Of a stretch of 64,000 nt of DNA, positions 17,373 through 26,103 are shown one piece after another. Each line of letters opens with the position of its first letter. Within the stretch, counting starts at the first letter, position 1. Origin of the DNA: Comamonadaceae bacterium (GTDB lineage Bacteria; Pseudomonadota; Gammaproteobacteria; Burkholderiales; Burkholderiaceae_C); contig JAIXXF010000001.1 of assembly GCA_027490925.1 (NCBI GenBank), positions 62,001 to 126,000 of the forward strand, written 5' to 3'. The position numbers and the translations under genes are program-made. The notes below the pieces were generated by a model. The model worked only from the letters and a program-made list of their open reading frames with translations. It was not told the origin of the DNA and made no database searches.

Positions 17373-17927
17373 GTGCCTGACCATCCCCTTTTTTCCGACG
17401 ACGCTGCCACGCCCAACGCGTCCCCAGACTCGGCCCCCGATTGGCGCCAGACGCACCTGGGGCGGCTGCTCGGCCACGCGATGCGCCGTTTTGACGACCG
17501 CGTGCTGCACCTGATGGCGCACAGCGTGGAGGTGCCGCTGGCGCTGTCCAACCTCGCCGCACGCGGCCAGATCAGCGCCGCCCACATCCACATCACCCGG
17601 CACCTGGCGCTCGAAGGCTCGCGCTTGACCGAACTCGCCGCCCAAGCGGGCATGAGCAAGCAGGCCATGGGCGATCTGGTGGACCAGTGCGCCGCCTGGG
17701 GCTTGGTGGAGCGGGTCGCCGGGTTGCACGACCGGCGCGCCCGGCTGGTGGTTTTCACCCCCACCGGCCTGCAATGGCTGCATGCGTTCGAACGGGCGGT
17801 GCGACAGGCCGAAGCCGAGTTCCGCCGCGAGGTGGGCGAAGAGGTCGCCACGGTGGTCGCGCTCGGGCTGGAGGTCTACGCCGATGGCAACCCCACCCGC
17901 ACCCGACAGCGCATGGCCGCGCCCTAA
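17373..17927 (+). CDS. MarR-family transcriptional regulator
   Basis: Winged-helix repressor-like protein of 184 residues with GTG start 17373. A variable N-terminus rich in Asp, Ala and Pro precedes the MarR core. The recognition helix region is GSRLTELAAQAGMSKQAMGDLVDQCAAWGLVE and the wing is HDRRARLVVFTPTG. The ligand is unknown. It is divergent from recA, with 140 bp between start codons, and is followed 64 bp later by a two-component operon that it might or might not belong to. An inverted repeat in front of the gene suggests self-control. Confidence 0.85.
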   Translation: MPDHPLFSDDAATPNASPDSAPDWRQTHLGRLLGHAMRRFDDRVLHLMAHSVEVPLALSNLAARGQISAAHIHITRHLALEGSRLTELAAQAGMSKQAMGDLVDQCAAWGLVERVAGLHDRRARLVVFTPTGLQWLHAFERAVRQAEAEFRREVGEEVATVVALGLEVYADGNPTRTRQRMAAP

Positions 17928-17991
17928 AATGCCACACCGGTCGAACGTCACGGCCAGCACACATCGAACGAGACAACGACGGGAGACCCGC

Positions 17992-18666
17992 ATGCGGATA
18001 CTGATTGCCGAAGACGACCAGGTGTTGGCCGACGGCCTGTTGCGCAGCCTGCGCGCCAGTGGTGCCGCCGTGGACCACGTGCCCGACGGCGCCCAGGCCG
18101 ACGCCGCGCTGATGACCAACACCCAGTTCGATCTGCTCATCTTGGACCTCGGCCTGCCGCGCCTGCATGGCCTGGAGGTCCTCAAGCGCCTGCGATCGCG
18201 CGGCAGCAGTTTGCCGGTGCTGATCCTCACCGCCGCCGACGGCGTGGAAGAACGCGTCAAGGGCCTGGATTATGGGGCCGACGACTACATGGCGAAGCCT
18301 TTCAGCCTGCAAGAGCTCGAAGCGCGGGTGCGTGCCCTCACCCGCCGCGGCATGGGCGGCGCCACCAGCAGCATCAAGCACGGCCCGCTGATTTATGACC
18401 AGGCCGGTCGCGTGGCCACCATCGACGGCAAGATGGTCGAACTCTCCGCCCGCGAACTTGGCCTGCTGGAGGTTTTGCTCCAGCGAGCGGGCCGCCTGGT
18501 CAGCAAAGACCAGTTGGTCGAACGCTTGTGCGAGTGGGGCGAAGAGGTGAGCAACAACGCGATCGAGGTCTACATCCACCGCCTTCGGAAGAAGATCGAG
18601 AAGGGCCCGATCCGCATCGCCACCGTGCGGGGCCTGGGTTACTGCCTAGAAAAGATCTCGCCCTGA
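17992..18666 (+). CDS. OmpR-family response regulator (TctD-like)
   Basis: Two-component response regulator of 224 residues with a GGGAG ribosome-binding site before ATG 17992. The receiver domain has acidic pocket EDD (7-9), phosphoacceptor Asp52 (LILDLGLPRL) and the conserved Lys in YMAKPF. The C-terminal OmpR/PhoB winged helix ends VRGLGYCLEKI. The kinase gene follows after 60 bp. Overall similarity is to TctD/QseB-type regulators. The location next to recA is shared with other Burkholderiales as far as I recall. The regulated genes are not evident here. Confidence 0.9.
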   Translation: MRILIAEDDQVLADGLLRSLRASGAAVDHVPDGAQADAALMTNTQFDLLILDLGLPRLHGLEVLKRLRSRGSSLPVLILTAADGVEERVKGLDYGADDYMAKPFSLQELEARVRALTRRGMGGATSSIKHGPLIYDQAGRVATIDGKMVELSARELGLLEVLLQRAGRLVSKDQLVERLCEWGEEVSNNAIEVYIHRLRKKIEKGPIRIATVRGLGYCLEKISP

Positions 18667-18726
18667 GGCGACCCAGCCACCCGGTCCCCACCGCTCCCGC
18701 CTTCACACTGCCCCCGCAGACGCACC

Positions 18727-20163
18727 ATGAAGCTCTTCCACGGGGAGCAGCGTTCGCTGTTCGGCGAGATCCTCGACTGGATGCTCACCCCGCTGTTGCT
18801 GCTGTGGCCGGTGAGCCTGGCGCTGACCTGGCTGGTGGCCCAGGGCATCGCCGACAAACCCTTTGACCGGGCGCTCGAATACAAGGCCCTCGCCCTGAGC
18901 AAGCTGGCCGCTACCCAGCTGCAGCGCGTGGAACTGCGGCGCTCGGCCGCGGTGCGCGAATTGCTCCGGGTGGACGACTCTGACCTCGTGTACTTCCAGG
19001 TGCAAGGCCCCAAGGGCGAAGTGCTCAGCGGTGAGCGCGACTTCCCGCCCTTTTCGGATGAAGAAAAAGGCCAGCCCGGCGAGGTGCGCCTGCGCGACGG
19101 TGAGATGCGCGGCAACGACATCCGCATCGCCTACACCTGGGTGACGATGTTCGAACCCGAAGGCGGACTCGCGCTGGTGCAGGTGGCGGAAACCCGTGAA
19201 AAACGCGCCACCTTGGCCAGCGAGATCATCAAAGGCGTGATGCTGCCGCAGTTCGCCATATTGCCGCTGGCGGTGCTGCTGGTGTGGCTGGCGCTGGTGC
19301 GTGGCATCAAGCCGCTGAGCGAGTTGGAAGAACACATACGCGAACGCAAGCCCGAAGACCTGAGCCCGCTGGACCCACGGGTGGTGCCGCAGGAGGTGGC
19401 GCCTCTGGTCGTGTCGGTGAACGACTTGCTGCAGCGCCTGCAAGGCTCCATCCAGACCCAGAAGCGGTTTCTGGCCGACGCCGCGCACCAACTGAAAACA
19501 CCGCTGGCCGGGCTGCGCATGCAGGCCGATCTGGCGCAGCGCGAAGGCGGCAGCGCCGACGAGTTGAAGCTGTCGCTCAAACAGATTGGCCGCTCCAGCG
19601 TGCGTGCCACCCACACGGTGAACCAATTGCTGTCGCTGGCCCGTGCCGACGGCATGCCCAACGCCCGCCAGGGAGAGCCAGTGAACCTGGCCCGCGTGAC
19701 CATGGCGGTGGTGCAAGACGCCTACCCGCGCGCGATGGACAAGCGCATCGACCTGGGCTATGAGGGCGCACAGGCCGACACCCCGGGCGTGCTGATCGCG
19801 GGCAACGCCACGCTGCTGCAAGAGATGCTGCGCAACCTGGTCGACAACGCGATCAACTACACCCCGACCGATGGGGTGGTCACGGTGCGACTCCACGCCG
19901 ACACCTTCGGGCAGGTGGCGGTGCTGCAGGTGGAAGATTCGGGCCCAGGCATCCCCGAAAGCGAACGCGCCTTGGTGTTGCAGCCGTTTTACCGCGCGCT
20001 CGGCACCAACGTGGACGGCTCGGGCCTGGGTCTGGCCATCGTCAGCGAGATCGTGCAGGCCCACGGCGCCCGCCTCACGGTGGAAGACGCCCTGCCCGGC
20101 AAACAACCGCCCGGTGCGCTGTTCAGTGTGCGTTTTGACGCCTTGCCCAGCCGCCGCGCCTGA
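18727..20163 (+). CDS. Sensor histidine kinase (TctE-like)
   Basis: Inner-membrane sensor kinase of 478 residues paired with the preceding regulator. It has transmembrane helix 1 at about 18-40, a periplasmic 2CSK_N-like domain of about 130 residues, helix 2 at about 172-192, and a short HAMP-like linker. The H-box is FLADAAHQLKTPLAGL with phosphoacceptor His254. The N-box is NLVDNAINYTP and the G boxes are DSGPGIP and GSGLGLAI. The 2CSK_N domain links it to tricarboxylate-sensing TctE. No tctCBA transporter is present nearby, so the signal is open. Confidence 0.9.
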   Translation: MKLFHGEQRSLFGEILDWMLTPLLLLWPVSLALTWLVAQGIADKPFDRALEYKALALSKLAATQLQRVELRRSAAVRELLRVDDSDLVYFQVQGPKGEVLSGERDFPPFSDEEKGQPGEVRLRDGEMRGNDIRIAYTWVTMFEPEGGLALVQVAETREKRATLASEIIKGVMLPQFAILPLAVLLVWLALVRGIKPLSELEEHIRERKPEDLSPLDPRVVPQEVAPLVVSVNDLLQRLQGSIQTQKRFLADAAHQLKTPLAGLRMQADLAQREGGSADELKLSLKQIGRSSVRATHTVNQLLSLARADGMPNARQGEPVNLARVTMAVVQDAYPRAMDKRIDLGYEGAQADTPGVLIAGNATLLQEMLRNLVDNAINYTPTDGVVTVRLHADTFGQVAVLQVEDSGPGIPESERALVLQPFYRALGTNVDGSGLGLAIVSEIVQAHGARLTVEDALPGKQPPGALFSVRFDALPSRRA

Positions 20164-20184
20164 CGCCGCAGCCCATCCTGGTCC

Positions 20185-20844
20185 TCAGGCCGGGGAAAAC
20201 AGGTTGAGCGGCACCCGCTCCCGTGCCAGCACCCGCGCCACTGGCGGCAGCTCCGCCACCCGCTGCACATGGGCCCACAGCACCGGGTAACGGGCCGGGT
20301 CGATGCCCGACATCGAGCCCCAACGCAGCAACGTGAGCGCGTAGGCATCCAGCGGGCCGAAGTGGGCACCTCCCAGGAACGCGTCCCCCCGGTCTTGGGC
20401 TTGCGCAACCAGTGCTTGCAGTTCGGAGAGTGACTCGGCGTACACCGTGGTGTTGTGGCGGCGCAGCGGTGCGTGCAGCGCCGGGTCGTCGGTGAATTTG
20501 TGGGGCAAGAAGATGTGGGCGAACGTCGGGTGGACCGCGCTGTTCATCCACCCCAGTGTTTCCAGCACCCGGGCCTTGGCCAGCGGGTCGCTGGGCAGGA
20601 AACGCTGCTCAGGGAAGCGCTCGTGCAGGTAAGTCACGATGGCGACGATCTGTGTGATGACCGCGCCGCCGTCCACCAACACCGGCACCTGCCCGCGCGG
20701 GTTCAGCGCTCGAAAGGCCTCGCCGAGATGCTCTTGCTTGTGCAGCTTCACCAGCACGGGCTCGTACGGGGCACCGGTCGCTTCCAGCAGGGTGTGGGGG
20801 ACAAAAGAACAGGCGCCGGGGCCGAAGTGGAGTTGCAGGGACAT
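20185..20844 (-). CDS. Glutathione S-transferase family protein
   Basis: Cytosolic GST of 219 residues from ATG 20844 (MSLQLHFGPGACSFVPH). The N-terminal thioredoxin-like domain has a CSF motif near the catalytic position and the cis-proline segment GQVPVL. An all-helical C-terminal domain follows, with FGPLDAYAL as the N-capping region. It most resembles beta/theta-class bacterial GSTs. The substrate is unknown. It is convergent with the kinase gene (21 bp apart) and lies downstream of topB. Confidence 0.88.
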   Translation of the reverse strand: MSLQLHFGPGACSFVPHTLLEATGAPYEPVLVKLHKQEHLGEAFRALNPRGQVPVLVDGGAVITQIVAIVTYLHERFPEQRFLPSDPLAKARVLETLGWMNSAVHPTFAHIFLPHKFTDDPALHAPLRRHNTTVYAESLSELQALVAQAQDRGDAFLGGAHFGPLDAYALTLLRWGSMSGIDPARYPVLWAHVQRVAELPPVARVLARERVPLNLFSPA

Positions 20845-20910
20845 GGTTAGGGACAAGGTGGCGGGTGACCAGGGTGGCGGCGCGCAAGCGACGCAAAGGG
20901 TTCGTGGCGT

Positions 20911-23814
20911 TTACGTCAGGTGTTTGCCGACGATTCCCGCGAGCTCGAACATGGTCACCTGTGGTTTGCCAAACACTGGCAGCAGTTTGTCGTCGGCGTT
21001 GATCGCGCGCTTGTTGGTCGCGTCTTGCAGGCCCTGCGCCTTGATGTAGTCCCACAGTTTCTTGACCACCTGTGCACGTGCCACCGGCTCCGCGCCGATC
21101 ACCGCTGCCAGGGCCGCGCTGGGCGTTGACCCACCGCTGGGCGCCTTGCGCGGGGCTTTGGGCTGGGCAGAAGACTTAGGCACGGCTTTTTTGGCCGCCA
21201 CCTTCTTGGCCGCTGCCTTCTTGCCCGGGGTTTTTTTGGCGGCCGCCGGTGTGGCTGCGGTGTCGGCTTTGGCGGCGGTCTTGCGCGGCGGGAACTTGGA
21301 CGGCGCGAACTCGAAGTTCACCTTGCCCGCCTCCTTGTCCCAGGCGAGGTGGGCCTTGAAGCCGCGGCGGGTGCGCATCGACACGAACTTGTCGAGCAGG
21401 TCGGTTTTGCCTTCGCTCAGCAGCTTGGCCATTTGCTCGCGCACCACCGGCTGCTGCAGGATGACCTGACCGCTTTTGAAGTCGCAGCTGGGCGTGGCCT
21501 GCTGGTGGGTGGGCACCGATTTTTCGCAGACGTAGCTCTTGCCGTGCTCATGCACCGCGCTGCCGCATTTGGGGCAGGCGCCCAGGGACTCGTCGGTGAA
21601 CTCGACCAGCTCCCCGGTGTCATCGGCGTTTTTGTCATCGCCGAAGTCAAATTCCAGCTTGTGGTTCTTCGTCTCTTCGTCGAACTTGATCACCATCTCG
21701 GCGGTGAAAGGCCAGCCGGCCTTGGAGCGAAAACCATCCAGCGGACCAATCTTGCGGTCGCGCAGGAACTGCTCCACCTCGGCCACCTCAAAGGTGCGGC
21801 CTGCGGGCGACTTGCCGAAGGAAAAGCCACAGCCTTCTTCGGACGCGCCGCGTCCGATGCAGGTGTAACGGCGGTAGTTCTCTTTCACCACGCCAGCGCA
21901 ATTGGGGCATGGCGCGGCCAGCGTCACATAGTCACCGGGGATGGTGTCGCGGTCGTACTCCTTGGCCTTCTTCACCATGCGTTCGGTCATGGCGCCGATC
22001 TCGGCCATGAACGCGTCGCGGCTGAGCTTGCCTTGCTCCATTTGCGCGAGCTTGTATTCCCACTCGCCGGTCAGTTCGGCTTTTGAAAGTTCCTCCACAC
22101 CCAGGCCGCGCAGCAGCGTCATGAGCTGGAAGGCCTTGGCGGTGGGGATCAGCTCGCGGCCTTCGCGCAGCATGTACTTCTCAGCGATCAGGCCTTCGAT
22201 GATGGAGGAGCGGGTGGCCGGGGTGCCCAGGCCTTTTTCCTGCATGGCTTCGCGCAGCTCGTCGTCTTCCACCGTCTTGCCTGCGCCTTCCATCGCGCCC
22301 AGCAGCGTGGCTTCAGAGTAGCGGGCCGGTGGCCGTGTCTTGAGGCCCTTGGGCTCGACCGACTCGGTGCCCACGGTTTCACCCGGCGCCACCGCCACCA
22401 GGGTTTTGTTGTTCTCGTCGCCGTCGTCCAGCACCTCTTTGCCGTAGATGGCCAACCAGCCTGGCTTGACCAGCACCTTGCCCTCGGTTTTGAAGCTGTG
22501 ACCCGCTGCGGTGCTGACCCGGGTGGTGACTTGGTATTCGGCGCTGGGGAAGAACACCGCCATGAAGCGGCGCACCACCAGGTCGTAGAGTTTTTGTTCG
22601 GCTTCAGACAGCCCGCTGGGCGCCTGCAGCGTGGGGATGATGGCGAAGTGGTCGCTAACTTTGGCGTTGTCGAAAATCCGCTTGCTGGGCTTGATGTACT
22701 GGCCGTTCAGCGCGGTGAGCGCGTGTGGCGCGAGGTGGCGCATGCCACTGTCGGCCAGCATCTCGAAGGTTTGCCTCACCACTGGCAGGTAGTCTTCGGG
22801 CAGCGCGCGTGAGTCGGTCCGCGGATAGGTCAGGGCTTTGTGGCGCTCGTACAAACTCTGTGCGATGGCCAACGTGGTCTTGGCAGAAAAGCCGAACTTG
22901 CCGTTGGCCTCCCGCTGCAGCGAGGTCAGGTCGAACAGCGCGGGCGAGGCCTGGGTGGTGGGTTTGCTCTCTTCGGTGACGGTGGCGCGTTGCCCCCGCA
23001 CTGCGTCGGCGATCGCCTGGGCCTCTCGGGCGCTCCAGACGCGGTCGGCGCGCCTCTCGGCATCGTCGGCGTCTTTCTTCCACTTGGGGTCGAACCACTT
23101 GCCGGGGTAGACGCCTGCGGCCGCAGCAAACTGCGCGTGGATTTCCCAGTAGTCGCGACTGATGAATTTGCGGATCTGTTCTTCACGTTCCACCACCACG
23201 CTCAGCGTGGGCGTTTGGACCCGGCCCACGGTGGTGAGGAAAAAGCCCCCGTCGCGCGAGTTGAACGCGGTCATGGCGCGGGTGCCGTTGATGCCCACCA
23301 GCCAGTCGGCCTCGGAGCGGCAGCGTGCGGCGTCGGCCAAGGGGAGCATTTGCTGGTCGCTGCGCAGGCTGTCAAAACCGTCGCGGATGGCCTGCGGCGT
23401 CATCGATTGCAGCCACAGCCGTTTGACCGGGTGCTTGGTTTTGGCGTACTGCTGAATCAGCCGGAAGATCAGCTCGCCTTCGCGCCCCGCGTCGCACGCG
23501 TTGATGAGTGCGCCCACGTCTTTGCGCTTGGCGAGTTTGACGATGGCGTTGAGCCGCGTCTTGGTTTTGTCGATCGGCTTGAGTTCAAAGTGCGGCGGGA
23601 TCACCGGCAGGTGGGCAAAGCTCCACTTGCCGCGCTTGACGTCGTAGGCCTCCGGTGCCTGGATTTCCACCAGGTGACCCACCGCGCTCGTCACGACGTA
23701 TTGGTCGTTCTCAAAGTGTTCGTCGGCCTTGTCGAACTTGCCCGCCACGGGCGTCAGCGCACGAACGATGTCTTGCGCCACGGATGGCTTCTCGGCAATT
23801 ACCAGGGTTTTCAT
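20911..23814 (-). CDS. topB: DNA topoisomerase III with C-terminal SWIB domain
   Basis: Type IA topoisomerase that decatenates DNA. Starting at ATG 23814 (MKTLVIAEKPSVAQD), it has 967 residues, much longer than E. coli TopB (about 650). The TOPRIM domain shows ACDAGREGE with Asp108 and Glu112, and the catalytic Tyr330 lies in LTYPRTDSRALP. Zinc-finger segments follow (CPNCAGVV, CPKCGSAV). Residues about 845-892 form a Lys/Ala/Pro tail like histone H1. About 897-966 form a SWIB/MDM2-like domain (VVKKLWDYIKAQGLQD to MFELAGIVGKHL). It is divergent from a SET-domain gene. Confidence 0.93.
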   Translation of the reverse strand: MKTLVIAEKPSVAQDIVRALTPVAGKFDKADEHFENDQYVVTSAVGHLVEIQAPEAYDVKRGKWSFAHLPVIPPHFELKPIDKTKTRLNAIVKLAKRKDVGALINACDAGREGELIFRLIQQYAKTKHPVKRLWLQSMTPQAIRDGFDSLRSDQQMLPLADAARCRSEADWLVGINGTRAMTAFNSRDGGFFLTTVGRVQTPTLSVVVEREEQIRKFISRDYWEIHAQFAAAAGVYPGKWFDPKWKKDADDAERRADRVWSAREAQAIADAVRGQRATVTEESKPTTQASPALFDLTSLQREANGKFGFSAKTTLAIAQSLYERHKALTYPRTDSRALPEDYLPVVRQTFEMLADSGMRHLAPHALTALNGQYIKPSKRIFDNAKVSDHFAIIPTLQAPSGLSEAEQKLYDLVVRRFMAVFFPSAEYQVTTRVSTAAGHSFKTEGKVLVKPGWLAIYGKEVLDDGDENNKTLVAVAPGETVGTESVEPKGLKTRPPARYSEATLLGAMEGAGKTVEDDELREAMQEKGLGTPATRSSIIEGLIAEKYMLREGRELIPTAKAFQLMTLLRGLGVEELSKAELTGEWEYKLAQMEQGKLSRDAFMAEIGAMTERMVKKAKEYDRDTIPGDYVTLAAPCPNCAGVVKENYRRYTCIGRGASEEGCGFSFGKSPAGRTFEVAEVEQFLRDRKIGPLDGFRSKAGWPFTAEMVIKFDEETKNHKLEFDFGDDKNADDTGELVEFTDESLGACPKCGSAVHEHGKSYVCEKSVPTHQQATPSCDFKSGQVILQQPVVREQMAKLLSEGKTDLLDKFVSMRTRRGFKAHLAWDKEAGKVNFEFAPSKFPPRKTAAKADTAATPAAAKKTPGKKAAAKKVAAKKAVPKSSAQPKAPRKAPSGGSTPSAALAAVIGAEPVARAQVVKKLWDYIKAQGLQDATNKRAINADDKLLPVFGKPQVTMFELAGIVGKHLT

Positions 23815-23835
23815 CTCATTACAATCCGGTTTCCT

Positions 23836-23882
23836 CGCGCGCACCTGCGCACGCCTGCACGTGCACACGCGCACATGCATGC
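23836..23882. other. Alternating purine-pyrimidine tract (Z-DNA candidate)
   Basis: Three strictly alternating blocks, at 23836-23844, 23846-23854 and 23856-23882, the last 27 bp long and mostly CA/CG/TG steps. They fill the space between the topB start and the SET gene start. Such tracts can flip to Z-DNA under negative supercoiling, which would suit a topoisomerase promoter region; this is inference. Confidence 0.5.
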
Positions 23883-24412
23883 TTTCAACATACCAAATTT
23901 TCCCCACCGTGCCGAAAAACCCCTCGCCCCCGGCTGACGCGGCCACCCCGTCCAAAGGCGGTCGCCGCATCCAGGTCCGGCGCTCAGGTGTGCACGGCAA
24001 AGGGGTGTTTGCGCTGGTCGACATCGCCGAGGGCGAGTGGGTCATCGAGTACACCGGCGAGGTCATCGATTGGCCCGAGGCATTGCGCCGCCACCCGCAC
24101 GACCCGGCCAACCCCAACCACACGTTCTACTTCCACATCAATGACCAGCATGTGATCGACGGCGGCGTCAACGGCAACAGCGCACGCTGGATCAACCACA
24201 GCTGCGAGCCCAACCTCGAACCGCTGGAACAAGACGGCCGCATCTTCCTGCACGCGCTGCGCGACATCCACCCCGGTGAGGAATTGAGCTTCGACTATGG
24301 TCTGGTGATCGACCTGCGCTACACGCCCAAGCTCAAAGCCGAATACCCGTGCTGGTGCGGCGCCTCCAGCTGCCGCGGCACCCTGCTCGCACCCAAACGC
24401 GGCAAACGATGA
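23879..24412 (+). CDS. SET-domain protein (putative lysine methyltransferase)
   Basis: Eukaryote-like SET protein of 177 residues from ATG 23879, or 167 from GTG 23909. The SET core has GVHGKGVFA near the SAM-binding site, ARWINHSCEPN (the NHSCxPN active-site motif) and ELSFDYG with the catalytic-pocket Tyr. A post-SET cysteine cluster CWCGASSCRG follows. Residues just after the start are Pro/Lys-rich. In bacteria such proteins may methylate chromatin-like or ribosomal proteins; no target is known here. The stop overlaps the birA start (ATGA), so it is cotranscribed with birA, and it faces topB. Confidence 0.88.
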   Translation: MLSTYQIFPTVPKNPSPPADAATPSKGGRRIQVRRSGVHGKGVFALVDIAEGEWVIEYTGEVIDWPEALRRHPHDPANPNHTFYFHINDQHVIDGGVNGNSARWINHSCEPNLEPLEQDGRIFLHALRDIHPGEELSFDYGLVIDLRYTPKLKAEYPCWCGASSCRGTLLAPKRGKR

Positions 24413-25263
24413 GCCCCGCCCACGCCGTGGCGCCCATGGTGTGGCCCGCCGAAGCGATCTGGGAGGCGGTCTCGCCCCACCTGCCCGACTTCACCGTGGA
24501 GGTGTTGCCAGAAATCGACTCCACCAACGCCGAACTGATGCGCCGGGCCCGTGTGGGGCACACCGCGCCCGTGCTGCTGGTGGCCGAACGCCAGACCGCG
24601 GGCCGTGGTCGCCTGGGCCGCCAGTGGCTGAGCGGTGCCGAGGACAGTGCCCCAGGCGCTCCCAGTGCCCCCGCGCCCGCCCTGCCTGCGCTCACCTGCT
24701 CGTTCGCGCTGACGATGTCGCCGCCCGACTGGTCGGGCCTGTCGCTCGCGGTGGGGCTGAGCGTGGCCGACAGCCTGCACCCAGACATCCGCCTCAAGTG
24801 GCCCAACGACCTGTGGTTGACCGGTGATCCCGCTGGGCCCGCGGGCGGCGACCGCAAGCTCGGCGGCATCTTGATCGAAACCACCGCCGTCGGCGACCAG
24901 CGCGTGGTGGTGGTGGGTGTCGGCTTGAACATCGCGCCCCGGTCGGCGGCAGGCCTGTCTTTGCCACCGGCATGCCTCGGCGAACTGCTCCCCGGCGCCA
25001 CCGCGGCCAACGCACTGGGCCAGCTCGCCGCGCCGCTGGTGCAAACGCTGTTGCGCTTCGACCGGGTGGGCTTTGCCCCGTTCCGCAGCGGCTTCGAGGC
25101 CCGCGACGCGCTGCGCGGACGCCGTGTCCGCGTGATGGGTGGCACCGACACCGCGCTCGACGGCCTGGCCTGCGGCGTGGGCCCGCTGGGCGCGCTGCTG
25201 GTGCGCACCGATGCCGGGTTGCAAGAGGTCACCAGCGCCGAGGTCAGCGTCCGCCCCGCCTGA
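24409..25263 (+). CDS. birA: Biotin--[acetyl-CoA-carboxylase] ligase
   Basis: Attaches biotin to the carrier protein of acetyl-CoA carboxylase. The 284 residues start at ATG 24409 and overlap the SET gene stop. It contains the DSTN motif, the biotin/AMP loop GRGRLGRQW and KWPNDLWL. No N-terminal helix-turn-helix is present, so it is a monofunctional class I ligase without the repressor role of E. coli BirA. A ~12-residue Pro/Ala insertion (SAPGAPSAPAPA) sits after the loop. The coaX gene that often follows birA in Burkholderiales is absent here. Confidence 0.94.
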   Translation: MSPAHAVAPMVWPAEAIWEAVSPHLPDFTVEVLPEIDSTNAELMRRARVGHTAPVLLVAERQTAGRGRLGRQWLSGAEDSAPGAPSAPAPALPALTCSFALTMSPPDWSGLSLAVGLSVADSLHPDIRLKWPNDLWLTGDPAGPAGGDRKLGGILIETTAVGDQRVVVVGVGLNIAPRSAAGLSLPPACLGELLPGATAANALGQLAAPLVQTLLRFDRVGFAPFRSGFEARDALRGRRVRVMGGTDTALDGLACGVGPLGALLVRTDAGLQEVTSAEVSVRPA

Positions 25264-25348
25264 CCGGGCTATGGCGCGCTGTGTGCGTGCCGTGCCAGCC
25301 ACTGGAAAGCCGTCGGTTGGCGGTGACCCAGCCGTTACCATGTTGGCC

Positions 25349-25996
25349 ATGTTGCGCAAGATCCTGCTCACGCTGCTGTTGGCCAACCTCGCATACTTCA
25401 GCTGGTCCCAAGGCCTGCTGGTGCCTTATGGCTTGACCCCGACCCCGGCGGGCGAGCCCGAGCACCTGGCCCGGCAAATCGCGCCCGAGCGCGTAAGGGT
25501 GCTGACCGCCGAGGAAGTGGCCCAGCTCGACGCCACGCCCGCGCCCGCCGCCTGCCTGCAAGCGGGCCTGTACGACGCCACCGAGGCGCAGGCCCTGCGC
25601 GCCGCCCTGACCCTGTGGCCCGAGGGCAGTTGGCAACTGGTCGAAGGCAGCGAACCCGCCCGCTGGATGGTCTACATGGGCAAGTACGCCGACGCCGAGA
25701 CACTGGCGCGAAAAAAAGCCGAACTTGGCCGCCGCAACGTGAAGTTCGACCCGCTGCCGCCGCCCGAATTCCAGCCCGGTTTGTCGCTGGGCCGATTCAC
25801 CTCCGAGGCCGACGCCGTGGCCGCGCTCAAGCAGGTGGAAACACGCGGGGTGGTCAGCGCCCGGGTGGTGCGTGAACGCGCCGAGCAGCGCGGCCAGGTG
25901 CTGCGCTTCCCCCGCGTGGACGACGCCTTGCGCCCCCGGTTGGACGGCCTGTCCGCCCTGCTCGCGGGCCGCACCCTGCGGCCGTGCAGTGGGTGA
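25349..25996 (+). CDS. SPOR-domain-like membrane-anchored protein
   Basis: Protein of 215 residues from ATG 25349 (MLRKILLTLLLANLAYFSW); ATG 25340 is an alternative. One N-terminal transmembrane helix anchors a periplasmic domain. The segment WQLVEGSEPARWMVYMGKYADAETLARKKAELGRRNV has the SPOR beta-alpha pattern (WMVYMG.Y......A....AEL). A second half-repeat SLGRFTSEADAVAALKQV follows. SPOR domains bind denuded septal glycan, so a cell-division or wall-associated role is possible. It lies 85 bp after birA. Confidence 0.7.
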   Translation: MLRKILLTLLLANLAYFSWSQGLLVPYGLTPTPAGEPEHLARQIAPERVRVLTAEEVAQLDATPAPAACLQAGLYDATEAQALRAALTLWPEGSWQLVEGSEPARWMVYMGKYADAETLARKKAELGRRNVKFDPLPPPEFQPGLSLGRFTSEADAVAALKQVETRGVVSARVVRERAEQRGQVLRFPRVDDALRPRLDGLSALLAGRTLRPCSG

Positions 25997-26008
25997 GCGG
26001 CCTGCAAA

Positions 26009-26070
26009 CGCTACTTATTTGATAGCAAAGAACAGACTATCGACGAGGGCTGTGGCCGGATTTGCCTTGT
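26009..26070 (+). repeat. Dispersed repeat, intergenic copy after the SPOR gene
   Basis: Reference copy of the family: head CGCTACTTATTTGATAGC (26009-26026), spacer, tail ATCGACGAGGGCTGTGGCC from 26039, then GGATTTGCCTTGT. It lies between the convergent SPOR-like and subtilase genes. Confidence 0.7.
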
Positions 26071-26103
26071 GGAACGCTGAAATCACCAGGTATTGGCGGA
26101 CAT

